From: Neisseriaceae bacterium ESL0693
Lineage (GTDB): Bacteria; Pseudomonadota; Gammaproteobacteria; Burkholderiales; Neisseriaceae
Length of the DNA: 60,590 nt
Direction of reading: 5' to 3'
Assembly: GCA_029433475.1 (NCBI GenBank)
Contig: JAQTIE010000002.1
Coordinates: 1-60,590, forward strand
Shown here: positions 23,740 to 32,527 of the stretch, piece by piece
How positions within the stretch are numbered: position 1 is the first letter of the stretch
Layout of the letters: each line of letters opens with the position of its first letter
The notes under the pieces: generated by a model
Seen by the model: only the letters and a program-made list of their open reading frames with translations
What the model was told of the DNA's origin: nothing
Database searches by the model: none
Translations under genes and position numbers: made by a program

Positions 23740-25236
23740 ATGTACGATAACTTACTCAGTTTGACGATTTGGCTACCCATCGTGGCCGGTATTGCGGTGC
23801 TGGCTACCGGTTCGGATAAGCATGCCGGTACAGCCAGAGTATTGGCTCTGATTGGTGCTCTGGCTTCATTTCTGATTACTTTGCCGCTTTTTTCCGAATT
23901 TGACCGCTTAAATGGGGGATTCCAGTTCACTGAATTTCATTCGTGGATTGAGGCGCTGAATCTGAATTATGCCTTAGGTGTTGATGGCTTGTCGGTACTG
24001 TTTGTCATTCTCAACAGTTTTACCACTTTATTGGTGGTACTGGCTGGCTGGCAGGTGATTCAGAAGCGGCCGGCACAATACATGGCGGCATTTCTGATCA
24101 TGTCAGGGCTGATTAATGGTGCTTTTGCCGCCATGGACGCCATTTTGTTCTATGTCTTTTTCGAAGGCATGCTGATTCCGATGTATTTGATTATCGGTAT
24201 CTGGGGCGGTCCAAGGCGTGTTTATGCCTCCATTAAATTCTTTTTGTATACCTTGATGGGTTCATTACTGATGCTGGTAGGATTTGTGTATTTGTCCTTT
24301 CAGTCTGGCGGCAGCTTTGCCATTGCCGACTGGCACAACATCAGCCATCTGGCCTTGAATGTACAGATTTTACTGTTTATCGGTTTCTTCCTTTCCTTTG
24401 CGGTGAAAGTGCCGATGTGGCCGGTACATACCTGGTTGCCTGACGCGCACGTGGAAGCGCCGACCGGTGGTTCAATGGTGCTGGCGGCCATTACTTTGAA
24501 AATCGGCGGTTATGGTTTTCTGCGGTTTGTTTTGCCGATTGTGCCTGATGCTGCCCGCTATTTTGCGCCCATGATGATTGTGCTCAGTCTGATTGCGGTG
24601 ATTTATATCGGTCTGGTGGCGTTGGTACAAACCGACATGAAAAAGCTGGTGGCGTATTCTTCCATCAGTCACATGGGCTTTGTTACCCTGGGTCTGTTTT
24701 TGTTTATCGGCAGCCATCTGAATGAGTGGGCATTAAAAGGTGCCATTATGCAGATGCTGTCACATGGTTTTGTGTCCGCAGCGATGTTTATGAGTATCGG
24801 TGTATTGTATGACCGTCTGCATACGCGTGAGATTTCTGCTTATGGTGGGGTGGTCAATACCATGCCGGTGTTTGCTTCTTTCATGTTGCTGTTTGCCATG
24901 GCCAATGCGGGTTTACCCGGTACTTCCGGTTTTGTGGGTGAATTTATGGTCATTATGGGGGCAGTGGAAACCAATTTATGGATTGGTGCTCTGGCCGCGA
25001 TTACTTTGATTCTCGGCGCCGGCTATACATTATGGATGTATAAACGGGTGATTTTCGGACCGGTAGCCAATCCTGAAGTGGCAAAACTGAAAGACATCAA
25101 CAAACGTGAATTGCTGATTGTGGTGATTTTGGCTGCGGTGATACTGGGCTTTGGCCTGTATCCACAACCGTTTATTGCAGTAGTACATCAGGCTGCTAAT
25201 GATTTGATGATCCAAGCGGCACAAAGCAAACTGTAA
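23740..25236 (+). CDS. nuoM: NADH-quinone oxidoreductase subunit M
   Basis: A 498-residue antiporter-like proton pump. FFEGMLIPMYLIIGIWGG carries the conserved Glu, and KVPMWPVHTWLPDAHVEAPT the Lys/His channel residues. Ten bases separate it from nuoN. Confidence 0.97.
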   Translation: MYDNLLSLTIWLPIVAGIAVLATGSDKHAGTARVLALIGALASFLITLPLFSEFDRLNGGFQFTEFHSWIEALNLNYALGVDGLSVLFVILNSFTTLLVVLAGWQVIQKRPAQYMAAFLIMSGLINGAFAAMDAILFYVFFEGMLIPMYLIIGIWGGPRRVYASIKFFLYTLMGSLLMLVGFVYLSFQSGGSFAIADWHNISHLALNVQILLFIGFFLSFAVKVPMWPVHTWLPDAHVEAPTGGSMVLAAITLKIGGYGFLRFVLPIVPDAARYFAPMMIVLSLIAVIYIGLVALVQTDMKKLVAYSSISHMGFVTLGLFLFIGSHLNEWALKGAIMQMLSHGFVSAAMFMSIGVLYDRLHTREISAYGGVVNTMPVFASFMLLFAMANAGLPGTSGFVGEFMVIMGAVETNLWIGALAAITLILGAGYTLWMYKRVIFGPVANPEVAKLKDINKRELLIVVILAAVILGFGLYPQPFIAVVHQAANDLMIQAAQSKL

Positions 25237-25246
25237 GGAAATGTGA

Positions 25247-26686
25247 ATGAACTGGGCAAATTTAACAATATTTCCCGCTGCGCCGGATATGGTGCTCACT
25301 GCAGTGTTATTTATTGTACTGCTGGTGGATCTGTGGTTGTGTGATAAACAGCGTTGGCTGACGTGTGCATTGTCTATTATCGGTTTGGCTATTACCGCAG
25401 TGGTACAGTGTGCGGTCTGGCATGGCCAGCCTGCCAGTGCTTTCCATGACATGTTTGTATTGGACGGCATGGCGCAATTGGCTAAGCTGTGTTTGTATGT
25501 TGCTGTGATGGTGCTGTTTATTTATAGTCAGACCTATATTAAAGACCGCGGCATTTACCAAGGTGAATTTTATACCCTGACCTTATTTGCATTGCTTGGC
25601 ATGAATGTCATGGTTTCAGCCAGTCATTTTCTGACACTGTATGTGGGGCTGGAACTGTTGTCACTGGCTTTGTATGCGCTGATTGCCTTGCGTCGCAATG
25701 ACAGTAAGGCGGCAGAAGCAGCACTGAAATATTTTGTTTTGGGTGCACTGGCGTCCGGTTTACTGCTTTATGGTATTTCCCTGATCTATGGTGCGACCGG
25801 CTCATTACAGTTGAATGAAGTGTTGACGGCTACTCAAATCGCCAATCCGTGGTTACTGAAACTGGGTCTGGTGTTTGTAGTAGTAGCCATTGTATTTAAA
25901 TTGGGTGGTGTACCGTTTCATATGTGGGTACCTGATGTTTATCAGGGTGCACCGACTGCTGTGGCGGCCTTGGTGGGTACTGCGCCGAAAATTGCGGCTA
26001 CTGTATTCGCCTTTCGTATCTTATTCAATGGTCTGGCTACCCAATATACGGCATGGCATGATATGTTACTGCTGATCGGTATGGCCTCGTTACTGGTGGG
26101 TAATCTGGCGGCTATTATGCAGACCAACATCAAGCGCATGCTGGGTTTTTCTACCGTATCTCATATGGGTTTCATTATTCTGGCTTTTGTCGGTAAAGAG
26201 GCGGGCATCATAGCCGCGTTATACTATGCCATTACCTATGCTTTGATGGCTGGCGTGGCTTTCGGAGTGTTGATGTTGCTGTCCAATAAACACATTGAAT
26301 GTGAAAACATCAGTGATTTGGCCGGCCTGAATCAGAAACATGCCTGGTATGCATTTATTATGCTGCTGGCCATGTTCTCTATGGCCGGTATTCCGCCATT
26401 GATGGGCTTTTATGCCAAGCTCGCCGTGATTAAAGCTTTGCTGGCGCAAGGTTTGGTGTGGGTTTCCGTGTATGCAGTGATTATGTCGCTGATTGGTGCG
26501 TTCTATTATTTACGGGTTGTCAAAACCATGTATTTCGATGCGCCGAAAGAGGAGCAGCACACCATTGATATGGGTGGTCTGGCCAAAGTGGTTTTATCTG
26601 TGAATGCGTTGTTATTGCTGCTCTGGGGTATTCTACCTGATGCAGTGATGAATTGGTGTGTTGCCGCGGTGCAGCAGACTTTTTAA
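25247..26686 (+). CDS. nuoN: NADH-quinone oxidoreductase subunit N
   Basis: A 479-residue antiporter-like proton pump, last gene of the operon. YVGLELLSLALYALIAL holds the conserved Glu and KLGGVPFHMWVPDVYQGAPT the Lys/His segment. A strong terminator follows 23 bases after the stop, closing the operon. Confidence 0.97.
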   Translation: MNWANLTIFPAAPDMVLTAVLFIVLLVDLWLCDKQRWLTCALSIIGLAITAVVQCAVWHGQPASAFHDMFVLDGMAQLAKLCLYVAVMVLFIYSQTYIKDRGIYQGEFYTLTLFALLGMNVMVSASHFLTLYVGLELLSLALYALIALRRNDSKAAEAALKYFVLGALASGLLLYGISLIYGATGSLQLNEVLTATQIANPWLLKLGLVFVVVAIVFKLGGVPFHMWVPDVYQGAPTAVAALVGTAPKIAATVFAFRILFNGLATQYTAWHDMLLLIGMASLLVGNLAAIMQTNIKRMLGFSTVSHMGFIILAFVGKEAGIIAALYYAITYALMAGVAFGVLMLLSNKHIECENISDLAGLNQKHAWYAFIMLLAMFSMAGIPPLMGFYAKLAVIKALLAQGLVWVSVYAVIMSLIGAFYYLRVVKTMYFDAPKEEQHTIDMGGLAKVVLSVNALLLLLWGILPDAVMNWCVAAVQQTF

Positions 26687-26709
26687 ACCATGGATTTACA
26701 TTACTGATC

Positions 26710-26741
26710 AAAATGGCAGTCATCATGACTGCCATTTTTTA
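26710..26741 (+). terminator. Rho-independent terminator of the nuo operon
   Basis: AAAATGGCAGTCA (26710-26722) and TGACTGCCATTTT (26726-26738) form a perfect 13-base-pair stem with a 3-base loop and run into T residues. Confidence 0.92.
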
Positions 26742-26961
26742 TATTCAGGCTGGGAAAACAGGCATTGATTGATATTTCGAATCATGATAAATCTTAATGC
26801 TGCAAATGGTATGACGATAATGCTCAATACTGCGATGAATTTAAAAGTCATGTTTAAATGATGTCTGGCTACCGGCCGCCATCGGTGAATAAACGTTAAT
26901 AATCTTGTATATGAATATCAATATGAATAAAACAACGGCAGTTAATTTAAAGGCAGACAAC

Positions 26962-28089
26962 ATGGCTTTACCTGATCTGCAACAGATGGAAACGATTGTC
27001 ATCAAAGTCGGCTCCAGTCTGGTCACCGCGGGTGGTCTTGGCGTAGATCAGGCAACATTAAATCACTGGGCAGAACAGATTGCCTTTTTAAAGCAGCAAG
27101 GCATTGCGGTGGTGCTGGTGTCCAGCGGCGCTATTGCAGAAGGCATGAAGCGCCTGGGCTGGTCTGTCCGTCCTAAAGCATTACATGAATTGCAGGCTGC
27201 TGCTGCGGTGGGACAGATGGGGCTGGCTCAGGCTTATGAAACGGCTTTTGAACGACAGCATATCCAGACGGCACAAATTTTACTGACTCATGATGACGTC
27301 AGTCATCGCACCCGTTATTTGAATGCCCGCACGACAATCCGTACGCTATTGAATCAAGGCGTGGTGCCGGTGATCAATGAAAACGATACCATTACCATTG
27401 ATGAAATCAAACTGGGTGATAATGATACTTTAGGGGCACTGGTCACCAATCTGATTGAAGCTGATGCGTTGATTATACTGACTGATCAGACAGGATTATA
27501 TGATGGTGACCCGCGTCAGCACCCTGATGCACAATTGATTGATCAGATTTCTGTGCATCATCCCCAATTAACCACTATGGCGGGTGGTGCCGGTAGCCGT
27601 GTGGGTACCGGAGGTATGTATACCAAAGTCATGGCAGCACAGCGAGCCGCGTTCAGTGGTGCTGTAACCTACATTACTTCCGGCCAGACTGAAAATGGAT
27701 TAAAGCGTTTATTTACGGGTGATTCGATCGGCACCTGGCTAACGGTAGAACATGGCCGCCTGAATGCCCGCCAGCAGTGGATGCTGGGACAGATTCAGTT
27801 GAGCGGACATGTGGTGGTTGATCAGGGTGCCGCTCAGGCGTTGCTAAACCGGCATTCCAGCTTGTTGCCTATCGGCTGCATTCAGGTTGCAGGTCATTTT
27901 GACCGTGGTGCCTTGATTGCTGTTTTGAATCAGAAAGGCGAGGAGATCGGGCGTGGACTGGTTAATTACAATAGTGTCGAAATAGCCAGAATCATGCGTC
28001 AGCCCTCACATCAGATTGAATATTTATTGGGTTATATTGCGGAAGAAGAATTGATTCATAAAGATAATATGGTTTTAATCGTGGATTAG
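26962..28089 (+). CDS. proB: Glutamate 5-kinase
   Basis: A 375-residue enzyme that phosphorylates glutamate in the first step of proline synthesis. The amino-acid kinase domain starts at IVIKVGSSLVTAGG, has VLVSSGAIAEGMKRLGW and INENDTITIDEIKLGDND, and is followed by a C-terminal PUA domain (about residues 280-365; IGRGLVNYNSVEIARIM). I choose ATG 26962, with AAAGG eight bases upstream, because it gives the family length; upstream in-frame ATGs at 26911 and 26923 have no ribosome site. proA is not adjacent. Confidence 0.93.
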   Translation: MALPDLQQMETIVIKVGSSLVTAGGLGVDQATLNHWAEQIAFLKQQGIAVVLVSSGAIAEGMKRLGWSVRPKALHELQAAAAVGQMGLAQAYETAFERQHIQTAQILLTHDDVSHRTRYLNARTTIRTLLNQGVVPVINENDTITIDEIKLGDNDTLGALVTNLIEADALIILTDQTGLYDGDPRQHPDAQLIDQISVHHPQLTTMAGGAGSRVGTGGMYTKVMAAQRAAFSGAVTYITSGQTENGLKRLFTGDSIGTWLTVEHGRLNARQQWMLGQIQLSGHVVVDQGAAQALLNRHSSLLPIGCIQVAGHFDRGALIAVLNQKGEEIGRGLVNYNSVEIARIMRQPSHQIEYLLGYIAEEELIHKDNMVLIVD

Positions 28090-28105
28090 TGCGAAACCGC
28101 ACTAA
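28086..28105 (+). other. Hairpin overlapping the proB stop codon
   Basis: TTAGTGCG and CGCACTAA form a perfect 8-base-pair stem with loop AAAC, with the TAG stop inside the left arm. There is no T tract, so it is not a classic terminator; it could shield the mRNA 3' end. Confidence 0.4.
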
Positions 28106-28218
28106 AGACCGGTGAAAAGACATTGGCTCATTGGCCTGGTGACATTATTTAATAATACATGTGTCCATCAGACATTGATTATCATGGATTCACTGAATAC
28201 TGAAATAGGATTGGATAA

Positions 28219-28246
28219 TTGACAAAGTATTGATACAGATTAAAAT
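28219..28246 (+). promoter_or_regulatory. Probable sigma-70 promoter for the butanediol dehydrogenase gene
   Basis: TTGACA (28219-28224) and TAAAAT (28241-28246) separated by 16 bases, about 75 bases before the start codon. Confidence 0.45.
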
Positions 28247-28321
28247 TAAAATTCACAAATACCGTATACTCAAGCAGTAGTTTTAAAATATATTGAATAA
28301 TTTTACTGTCAGGAGGTAACA

Positions 28322-29386
28322 ATGAAAGCAGCTCGTTTCTATGATCGTGGTGACATTCGTGTTGAAGATATTCCTGAACCTACTGTAGCGCCGGGTACTG
28401 TAGGTATTAATGTGGCCTGGTGTGGTATTTGTGGTACTGACCTGCATGAATTTATGGATGGCCCGATTTTTATTCCGCCTTGTGGTCATCCGCATCCGAT
28501 CTCTGGTGAATCAGCCCCTGTAACCATGGGTCATGAATTCTCTGGTGTGGTTTACGCTGTGGGCGAAGGTGTCCATGATATTAAAGTAGGCCAGCATGTG
28601 GTGGTAGAGCCTTATATTATTGCCGATGATGTTCCTACGGGTGAAAATGATGCCTATCATTTGTCTAAAGACATGAATTTTATTGGTTTAGGCGGCTGTG
28701 GTGGCGGGTTGTCGGAAAAAATCGCGGTTAAACGACGCTGGGTACATCCGATTTCTGACAAAATCCCATTGGATCAGGCTGCATTGATTGAACCCTTATC
28801 GGTAGGGCATCATGCAGTAAGGCGTAGTGGCGCCAAGGCCGGCGATGTGGCTTTGGTGGGTGGTGCCGGCCCAATTGGCCTGTTAACAGCCGCGGTGCTT
28901 AAAGCCAAGGGCATTACGGTGATCATGAGCGAATTAAGCGCCAAACGTAAGCAAAAAGCCAAAGAAGCCGGGGTTGCAGATTATATTTTTGATCCTTCCG
29001 AAGTTGACGTAGTAGCTGAAGTGAAAAAAGTCACCAATGGTCAGGGCGTTGATGTGGCGTTTGAATGTACCAGTGTGAATAAGGTTTTGGAGACGCTGAT
29101 TGAGGCGGCTAAACCCACCGGTGTGATTGTGATTGTTTCGATCTGGAGCCATCCGGCTACAGTGAATGTACACAGCATTGTGATGAAAGAGCTGGATATG
29201 CGTGGCACGATTGGTTATTGTAATGACCATAAGGAAACCATCAAACTGGTAGAAGAGGGTAAAATTAATCTGGAACCTTTCATTACCCAGCGGATCAAGC
29301 TGGATGAATTGGTTTCCAAAGGTTTTGAAACCTTGATTCACAATAATGAATCAGCCGTTAAAATTATTGTGAATCCCAATCTTTAA
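28322..29386 (+). CDS. Zinc-dependent dehydrogenase, 2,3-butanediol dehydrogenase type
   Basis: A 354-residue medium-chain alcohol dehydrogenase. Zinc ligands are seen in WCGICGTDLHEF (Cys) and TMGHEFSGVV (His-Glu); the NAD-binding Rossmann motif is GGAGPIGLLTAAV at about 180-192. The CGHPHPISGESAPV and GLGGCGGGLSE segments are typical of the (R,R)-butanediol dehydrogenase/acetoin reductase branch. It probably interconverts acetoin and 2,3-butanediol, but substrate cannot be proved from sequence and no acetolactate genes are nearby. CAGGAGG five bases before ATG is the strongest ribosome site in the window, suggesting high expression. Has its own promoter and terminator. Confidence 0.88.
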   Translation: MKAARFYDRGDIRVEDIPEPTVAPGTVGINVAWCGICGTDLHEFMDGPIFIPPCGHPHPISGESAPVTMGHEFSGVVYAVGEGVHDIKVGQHVVVEPYIIADDVPTGENDAYHLSKDMNFIGLGGCGGGLSEKIAVKRRWVHPISDKIPLDQAALIEPLSVGHHAVRRSGAKAGDVALVGGAGPIGLLTAAVLKAKGITVIMSELSAKRKQKAKEAGVADYIFDPSEVDVVAEVKKVTNGQGVDVAFECTSVNKVLETLIEAAKPTGVIVIVSIWSHPATVNVHSIVMKELDMRGTIGYCNDHKETIKLVEEGKINLEPFITQRIKLDELVSKGFETLIHNNESAVKIIVNPNL

Positions 29387-29421
29387 GTGGTTGTCTGGTA
29401 TGTAGTGATCTGTATAAAAAT

Positions 29422-29460
29422 AAACCTGTGATCAAGAAATTTTGATCACAGGTTTTTTTA
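29422..29460 (+). terminator. Rho-independent terminator
   Basis: AAACCTGTGATCAA (29422-29435) pairs perfectly with TTGATCACAGGTTT (29442-29455), 14 base pairs, followed by a T run; 35 bases after the dehydrogenase stop. Confidence 0.93.
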
Positions 29461-29751
29461 ATCCATATGATTGAGGCAGTTGCATTTTAATTAAAGTATT
29501 AAGGTTGCAGCCATGAATTATTGTTGGGCAGTAATGTTATTTTTTAAAATCAATAAGATGATTTTTAATGGTATCGCCAGCATGAATTGATTAATCATAT
29601 CAATATATCCTTATCTTGATTGGAAAAACTCTGTCAAATGATAAAGCCATGAGCCAGAATGATATTGCAAAGCATGCTGTATATTTGGAATGAGTAGCCA
29701 TGGATTTAGTTACATGTAGGCGGTTGAATTAAATCTATATAAATAAGAGCC

Positions 29752-29935
29752 AATGTATGACCTAAAGAATGCTTATGATGAATCATGTAGCAGATTGTCT
29801 GGATTAGAATAGCCTGTAGCACGGTTGAATCAGATTAATTTATCGTTCAGTAAATGTTTATTGGGTATGGGTTTACTGAGTCATGCAGATATTCGTACCA
29901 TGATTGATGTTAAAATGGCCAACGCAACAGATTAA
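29752..29935 (+). pseudogene. Decayed coding fragment, function unknown
   Basis: In the 1-kb gap before guaC, one frame reads DLKNAYDESCSRLSGLE, a TAG stop, then PVARLNQINLSFSKCLLGMG, LLSHADIRTMIDVKMANATD and a TAA. The two halves are in the same frame, so this looks like a short gene or gene end killed by one stop. I do not recognise it. Just downstream a 32-codon frame (29984-30082; MNVGHVLKDGISQIAVYPDN...) may be another piece. The remaining gap sequence is AT-rich with nothing else I can name. Confidence 0.3.
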
Positions 29936-30132
29936 ATTTTATAGTATTATTTATTATAAAAACAGCGTTACCCGCGTATCTCAATGAATGTTGGGCATGT
30001 TTTAAAAGATGGTATTAGCCAGATTGCAGTTTATCCTGATAACAAAAACTCAGCTTATAACGTGTTTGTAAAATACATTTGAATTTAATGTATTATTTAA
30101 GCGTATCACTACATTAAGATCAGGTTTTTATT

Positions 30133-30219
30133 TTGGGTTTTTCAGGTTGGTGGCTTCTTTTTATCTTGGCCTGTATCATGTTAAATAGCATTATTGTAAA
30201 ATCATTGGTATCAGAGTAA
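30133..30219 (+). CDS. Possible 28-residue single-span membrane peptide
   Basis: A TTG-started frame encodes LGFSGWWLLFILACIMLNSI then IVKSLVSE and stops at TAA. The middle is one continuous hydrophobic helix of about 17 residues with a short polar tail, the build of small bacterial membrane proteins. CAGGT stands about ten bases before the TTG. Nothing is known of it and the AT-rich setting makes chance ORFs likely; weak call. Confidence 0.22.
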   Translation: MGFSGWWLLFILACIMLNSIIVKSLVSE

Positions 30220-30358
30220 TCAAGATAGGTATTACATGGTTTTACATGACATATATGGGGTAATTACGGGTTTTATCTACTTATTTCAGCATTAAATTAT
30301 TTTTGGTTTTATAATTCTTGCTTTGTTTTTTAAATGCCGTTTTAAATAGTTGAGTTGG

Positions 30359-30386
30359 TTGATACTAATTAATACATTATTAAAAT
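30359..30386 (+). promoter_or_regulatory. Probable sigma-70 promoter for guaC
   Basis: TTGATA (30359-30364), 16 bases, TAAAAT (30381-30386), with the guaC start 37 bases further on. No purine riboswitch fold fits in so short a leader. Confidence 0.4.
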
Positions 30387-30422
30387 ATTGAATAAACAGA
30401 CACTATACCTGAGGATATGTTA

Positions 30423-31409
30423 ATGGAAATAACCACAGTTTTCGATTATGAAGATATTCAGCTGATTCCGAATAAGTGCATTATTGAACGCCGTTCAGAG
30501 GCCGATACTTCAGTGAAGCTGGGTAAGCACACATTTAAGTTACCTGTTGTACCTGCCAATATGCAAACCGTGATTGATGATGCGTTGGCCATGCAATTGG
30601 CAAAAGCCGGCTATTTTTATGTGATGCATCGTTTTAATCCTGAGACACGTTTGGATTTTGTACGTCAATTTCATGCAGCCGGACAGATTGCGTCCATATC
30701 GGTTGGGGTTAAATCAGAAGAGTATGAATTTATCAATCAATTAAAGGAAGCTGGTTTAGTTCCTGATTATATTACCATTGATATTGCCCATGGTCATGCC
30801 GATTCAGTTATTAAGATGATCCAGCATATTAAAGAGACATTGCCGGAATCGTTTGTTATTGCCGGTAATGTGGCTACACCTGAAGCAGTACGTGATCTGG
30901 AAAATGCAGGAGCAGATGCAACCAAAGTAGGTGTGGGGCCCGGTAAAGCATGTATTACAAAATTAAAAACCGGCTTTGGTACCGGTGGCTGGCAATTGGC
31001 CGCATTACGCGTATGTGCGAAGGCAGCCAAAAAGCCGATTATTGCAGATGGCGGTATTCGTTATAACGGTGATATCGCTAAATCGGTTCGTTTTGGTGCC
31101 ACCATGGTGATGATTGGTTCATTATTTGCCGGTCACGCAGAAACCCCGGGAGATATTGTAGAGATAGATGGTGCCAAATATAAAACATACTTTGGCTCAG
31201 CATCACAATATCAGAAGGGTGAATATAAAAATGTTGAAGGCAAGAAATTGCTGGTGCCTTACCGTGGTGCCATTATGGATACCCTGACAGAAATGCAACA
31301 AGATTTACAGTCGTCCATTTCTTATGCCGGCGGACGTGAATTGCGCGATTTAAAACTGGTTGATTACGTTATTGTGAAGAATTCAATTGTGAATGGTGAT
31401 TCATACTAA
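30423..31409 (+). CDS. guaC: GMP reductase (GuaC2 type)
   Basis: A 328-residue TIM-barrel enzyme of the IMPDH/GMPR family that converts GMP to IMP with NADPH, recycling guanine nucleotides. The catalytic Cys177 lies in [17 protein letters not shown], and [28 protein letters not shown] and the flap [10 protein letters not shown] are family features. Length and the absence of a CBS pair separate it from IMP dehydrogenase; it is closest to the shorter Firmicutes-like GMPR form. ATG 30423 is chosen over 30417 because the GAGGA site at 30411 is seven bases before it and would be too close to the first ATG. Confidence 0.93.
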   Translation: MEITTVFDYEDIQLIPNKCIIERRSEADTSVKLGKHTFKLPVVPANMQTVIDDALAMQLAKAGYFYVMHRFNPETRLDFVRQFHAAGQIASISVGVKSEEYEFINQLKEAGLVPDYITIDIAHGHADSVIKMIQHIKETLPESFVIAGNVATPEAVRDLENAGADATKVGVGPGKACITKLKTGFGTGGWQLAALRVCAKAAKKPIIADGGIRYNGDIAKSVRFGATMVMIGSLFAGHAETPGDIVEIDGAKYKTYFGSASQYQKGEYKNVEGKKLLVPYRGAIMDTLTEMQQDLQSSISYAGGRELRDLKLVDYVIVKNSIVNGDSY

Positions 31410-31676
31410 CAAGATGGATAAGAAACAGCACCATAATGACAATTACATTGTGGTTTGTAATTACTGATCAAGTTTTTGCGCCATCATCATATGGCCAGAA
31501 AAAGGTAAAACCAGCCCTGAATCTGTGATTGTGCATGAGCTGAATGGGTTTCTCAAGATTTTGAAAGCTGAATTTATAAGGCCGTTGGCCTGATTGCTTA
31601 TGCCGATCTTTGTTTGGGGCCGGACTCGGATAAAACCAGAGTTTATCCGGTGTCAGTAACGATCTGTATGCTAATA
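31410..31676. other. Region between guaC and phoB
   Basis: About 270 bases without a convincing gene. The base composition of 31490-31660 is coding-like (GC richer than most gaps) but every frame is interrupted on the plus strand; a 73-codon minus-strand frame runs back into the terminator hairpin and has no recognisable features. Probably decayed sequence. Confidence 0.35.
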
Positions 31677-31715
31677 AACCTGTTATCAATACATTTTGAT
31701 GACAGGTCTTTTTTA
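31677..31715 (+). terminator. Rho-independent terminator before phoB
   Basis: AACCTGTTATCAA (31677-31689) pairs with TTGATGACAGGT (31696-31707) with one G-U wobble, followed by TCTTTTTT. It closely resembles the terminator at 29422-29460, including the preceding GATCTGTAT. Confidence 0.75.
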
Positions 31716-31725
31716 TAAGTGTTGT

Positions 31726-31754
31726 TTGATTGCTATCTGAAATACATTTATATT
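31726..31754 (+). promoter_or_regulatory. Probable promoter of phoB-phoR
   Basis: TTGATT (31726-31731), 17 bases, TATATT (31749-31754), 43 bases before the phoB ATG. I saw no clear pho box. Confidence 0.45.
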
Positions 31755-31797
31755 CTGAATTAAAGTGTTAAACGCCGATGGAACGAAAGGACGCTTC

Positions 31798-32520
31798 ATG
31801 GCAGCAATAACGGTATTGGTTGTAGAAGATGAAATAGCCATCACGACACTGATTAAATTCACTTTAGAACAGGCCGGCTTTGATACAGTGTGTGTGGAAA
31901 GCGCGGAAAAAGCCCGGCTGCTACTGGATAATCAGTTACCTGATGTGGTGTTATTAGACTGGATGCTGCCGGGTATGTCAGGTCTGGCATTGATTGAATA
32001 TATACGTCAGACGCCGCGCAGTCGTGATCTGCCATTGATCTTACTGACCGCACGCAGTGAAGAAGAAGATAAAGAGCAGGGTTTGAATCTGGGTGCAGAT
32101 GATTATGTCACCAAGCCTTTTTCACCACGGGAACTGGTGGCGCGCATTAAAGCATTATTACGGCGACGAGCGCCGCAGAAAACTGATATGCTGATTAATA
32201 TTCATGGACTGGTGTTGAATCCACAAGAAAAACACGTCAGTGTTCAAGGCCAGAAGATCTCGTTAGGACCCAGTGAATTTAAATTATTACATTTTTTCAT
32301 GACCCATCCAGGTCGGGTATACAGCCGTACTCAGCTGCTTGATTTAGTCTGGGGCGACCATGTTTTTGTTGAAGAGCGGACAGTAGATGTGCATATCCGT
32401 CGTTTACGGCGTGGGTTGGAGGCGGGGGGGCTGATGCATTTAATTCAGACTGTCCGCGGCAGTGGTTATCGGTTTGTATCAGATGAATCTGTAGCAAACG
32501 ACAAGCATTTTAAGGGGTGA
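31798..32520 (+). CDS. phoB: Response regulator, PhoB/OmpR family
   Basis: A 240-residue two-component regulator: receiver domain with acidic pocket VEDE (10-12), phospho-acceptor Asp54 in LLDWMLPGMSG and the Lys in VTKPFSP; then a winged-helix DNA-binding domain ending HIRRLRRGLEAGG...TVRGSGYRF. It probably controls phosphate-starvation genes, based on its partner's PhoR-like build. ATG 31798 follows AAAGGA; an upstream in-frame ATG at 31765 would add an unusual tail. phoR starts seven bases after its stop. Confidence 0.88.
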   Translation: MAAITVLVVEDEIAITTLIKFTLEQAGFDTVCVESAEKARLLLDNQLPDVVLLDWMLPGMSGLALIEYIRQTPRSRDLPLILLTARSEEEDKEQGLNLGADDYVTKPFSPRELVARIKALLRRRAPQKTDMLINIHGLVLNPQEKHVSVQGQKISLGPSEFKLLHFFMTHPGRVYSRTQLLDLVWGDHVFVEERTVDVHIRRLRRGLEAGGLMHLIQTVRGSGYRFVSDESVANDKHFKG

Positions 32521-32527
32521 TGGCAAG

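Noticed and set aside
30220-30416. Purine riboswitch upstream of guaC
   Set aside because: No conserved three-way-junction core was seen, and the likely promoter leaves only about 30 bases of leader.
31468-31689. 73-codon minus-strand ORF between guaC and phoB
   Set aside because: It begins inside the terminator hairpin at a TTG, has no ribosome site and no family resemblance.
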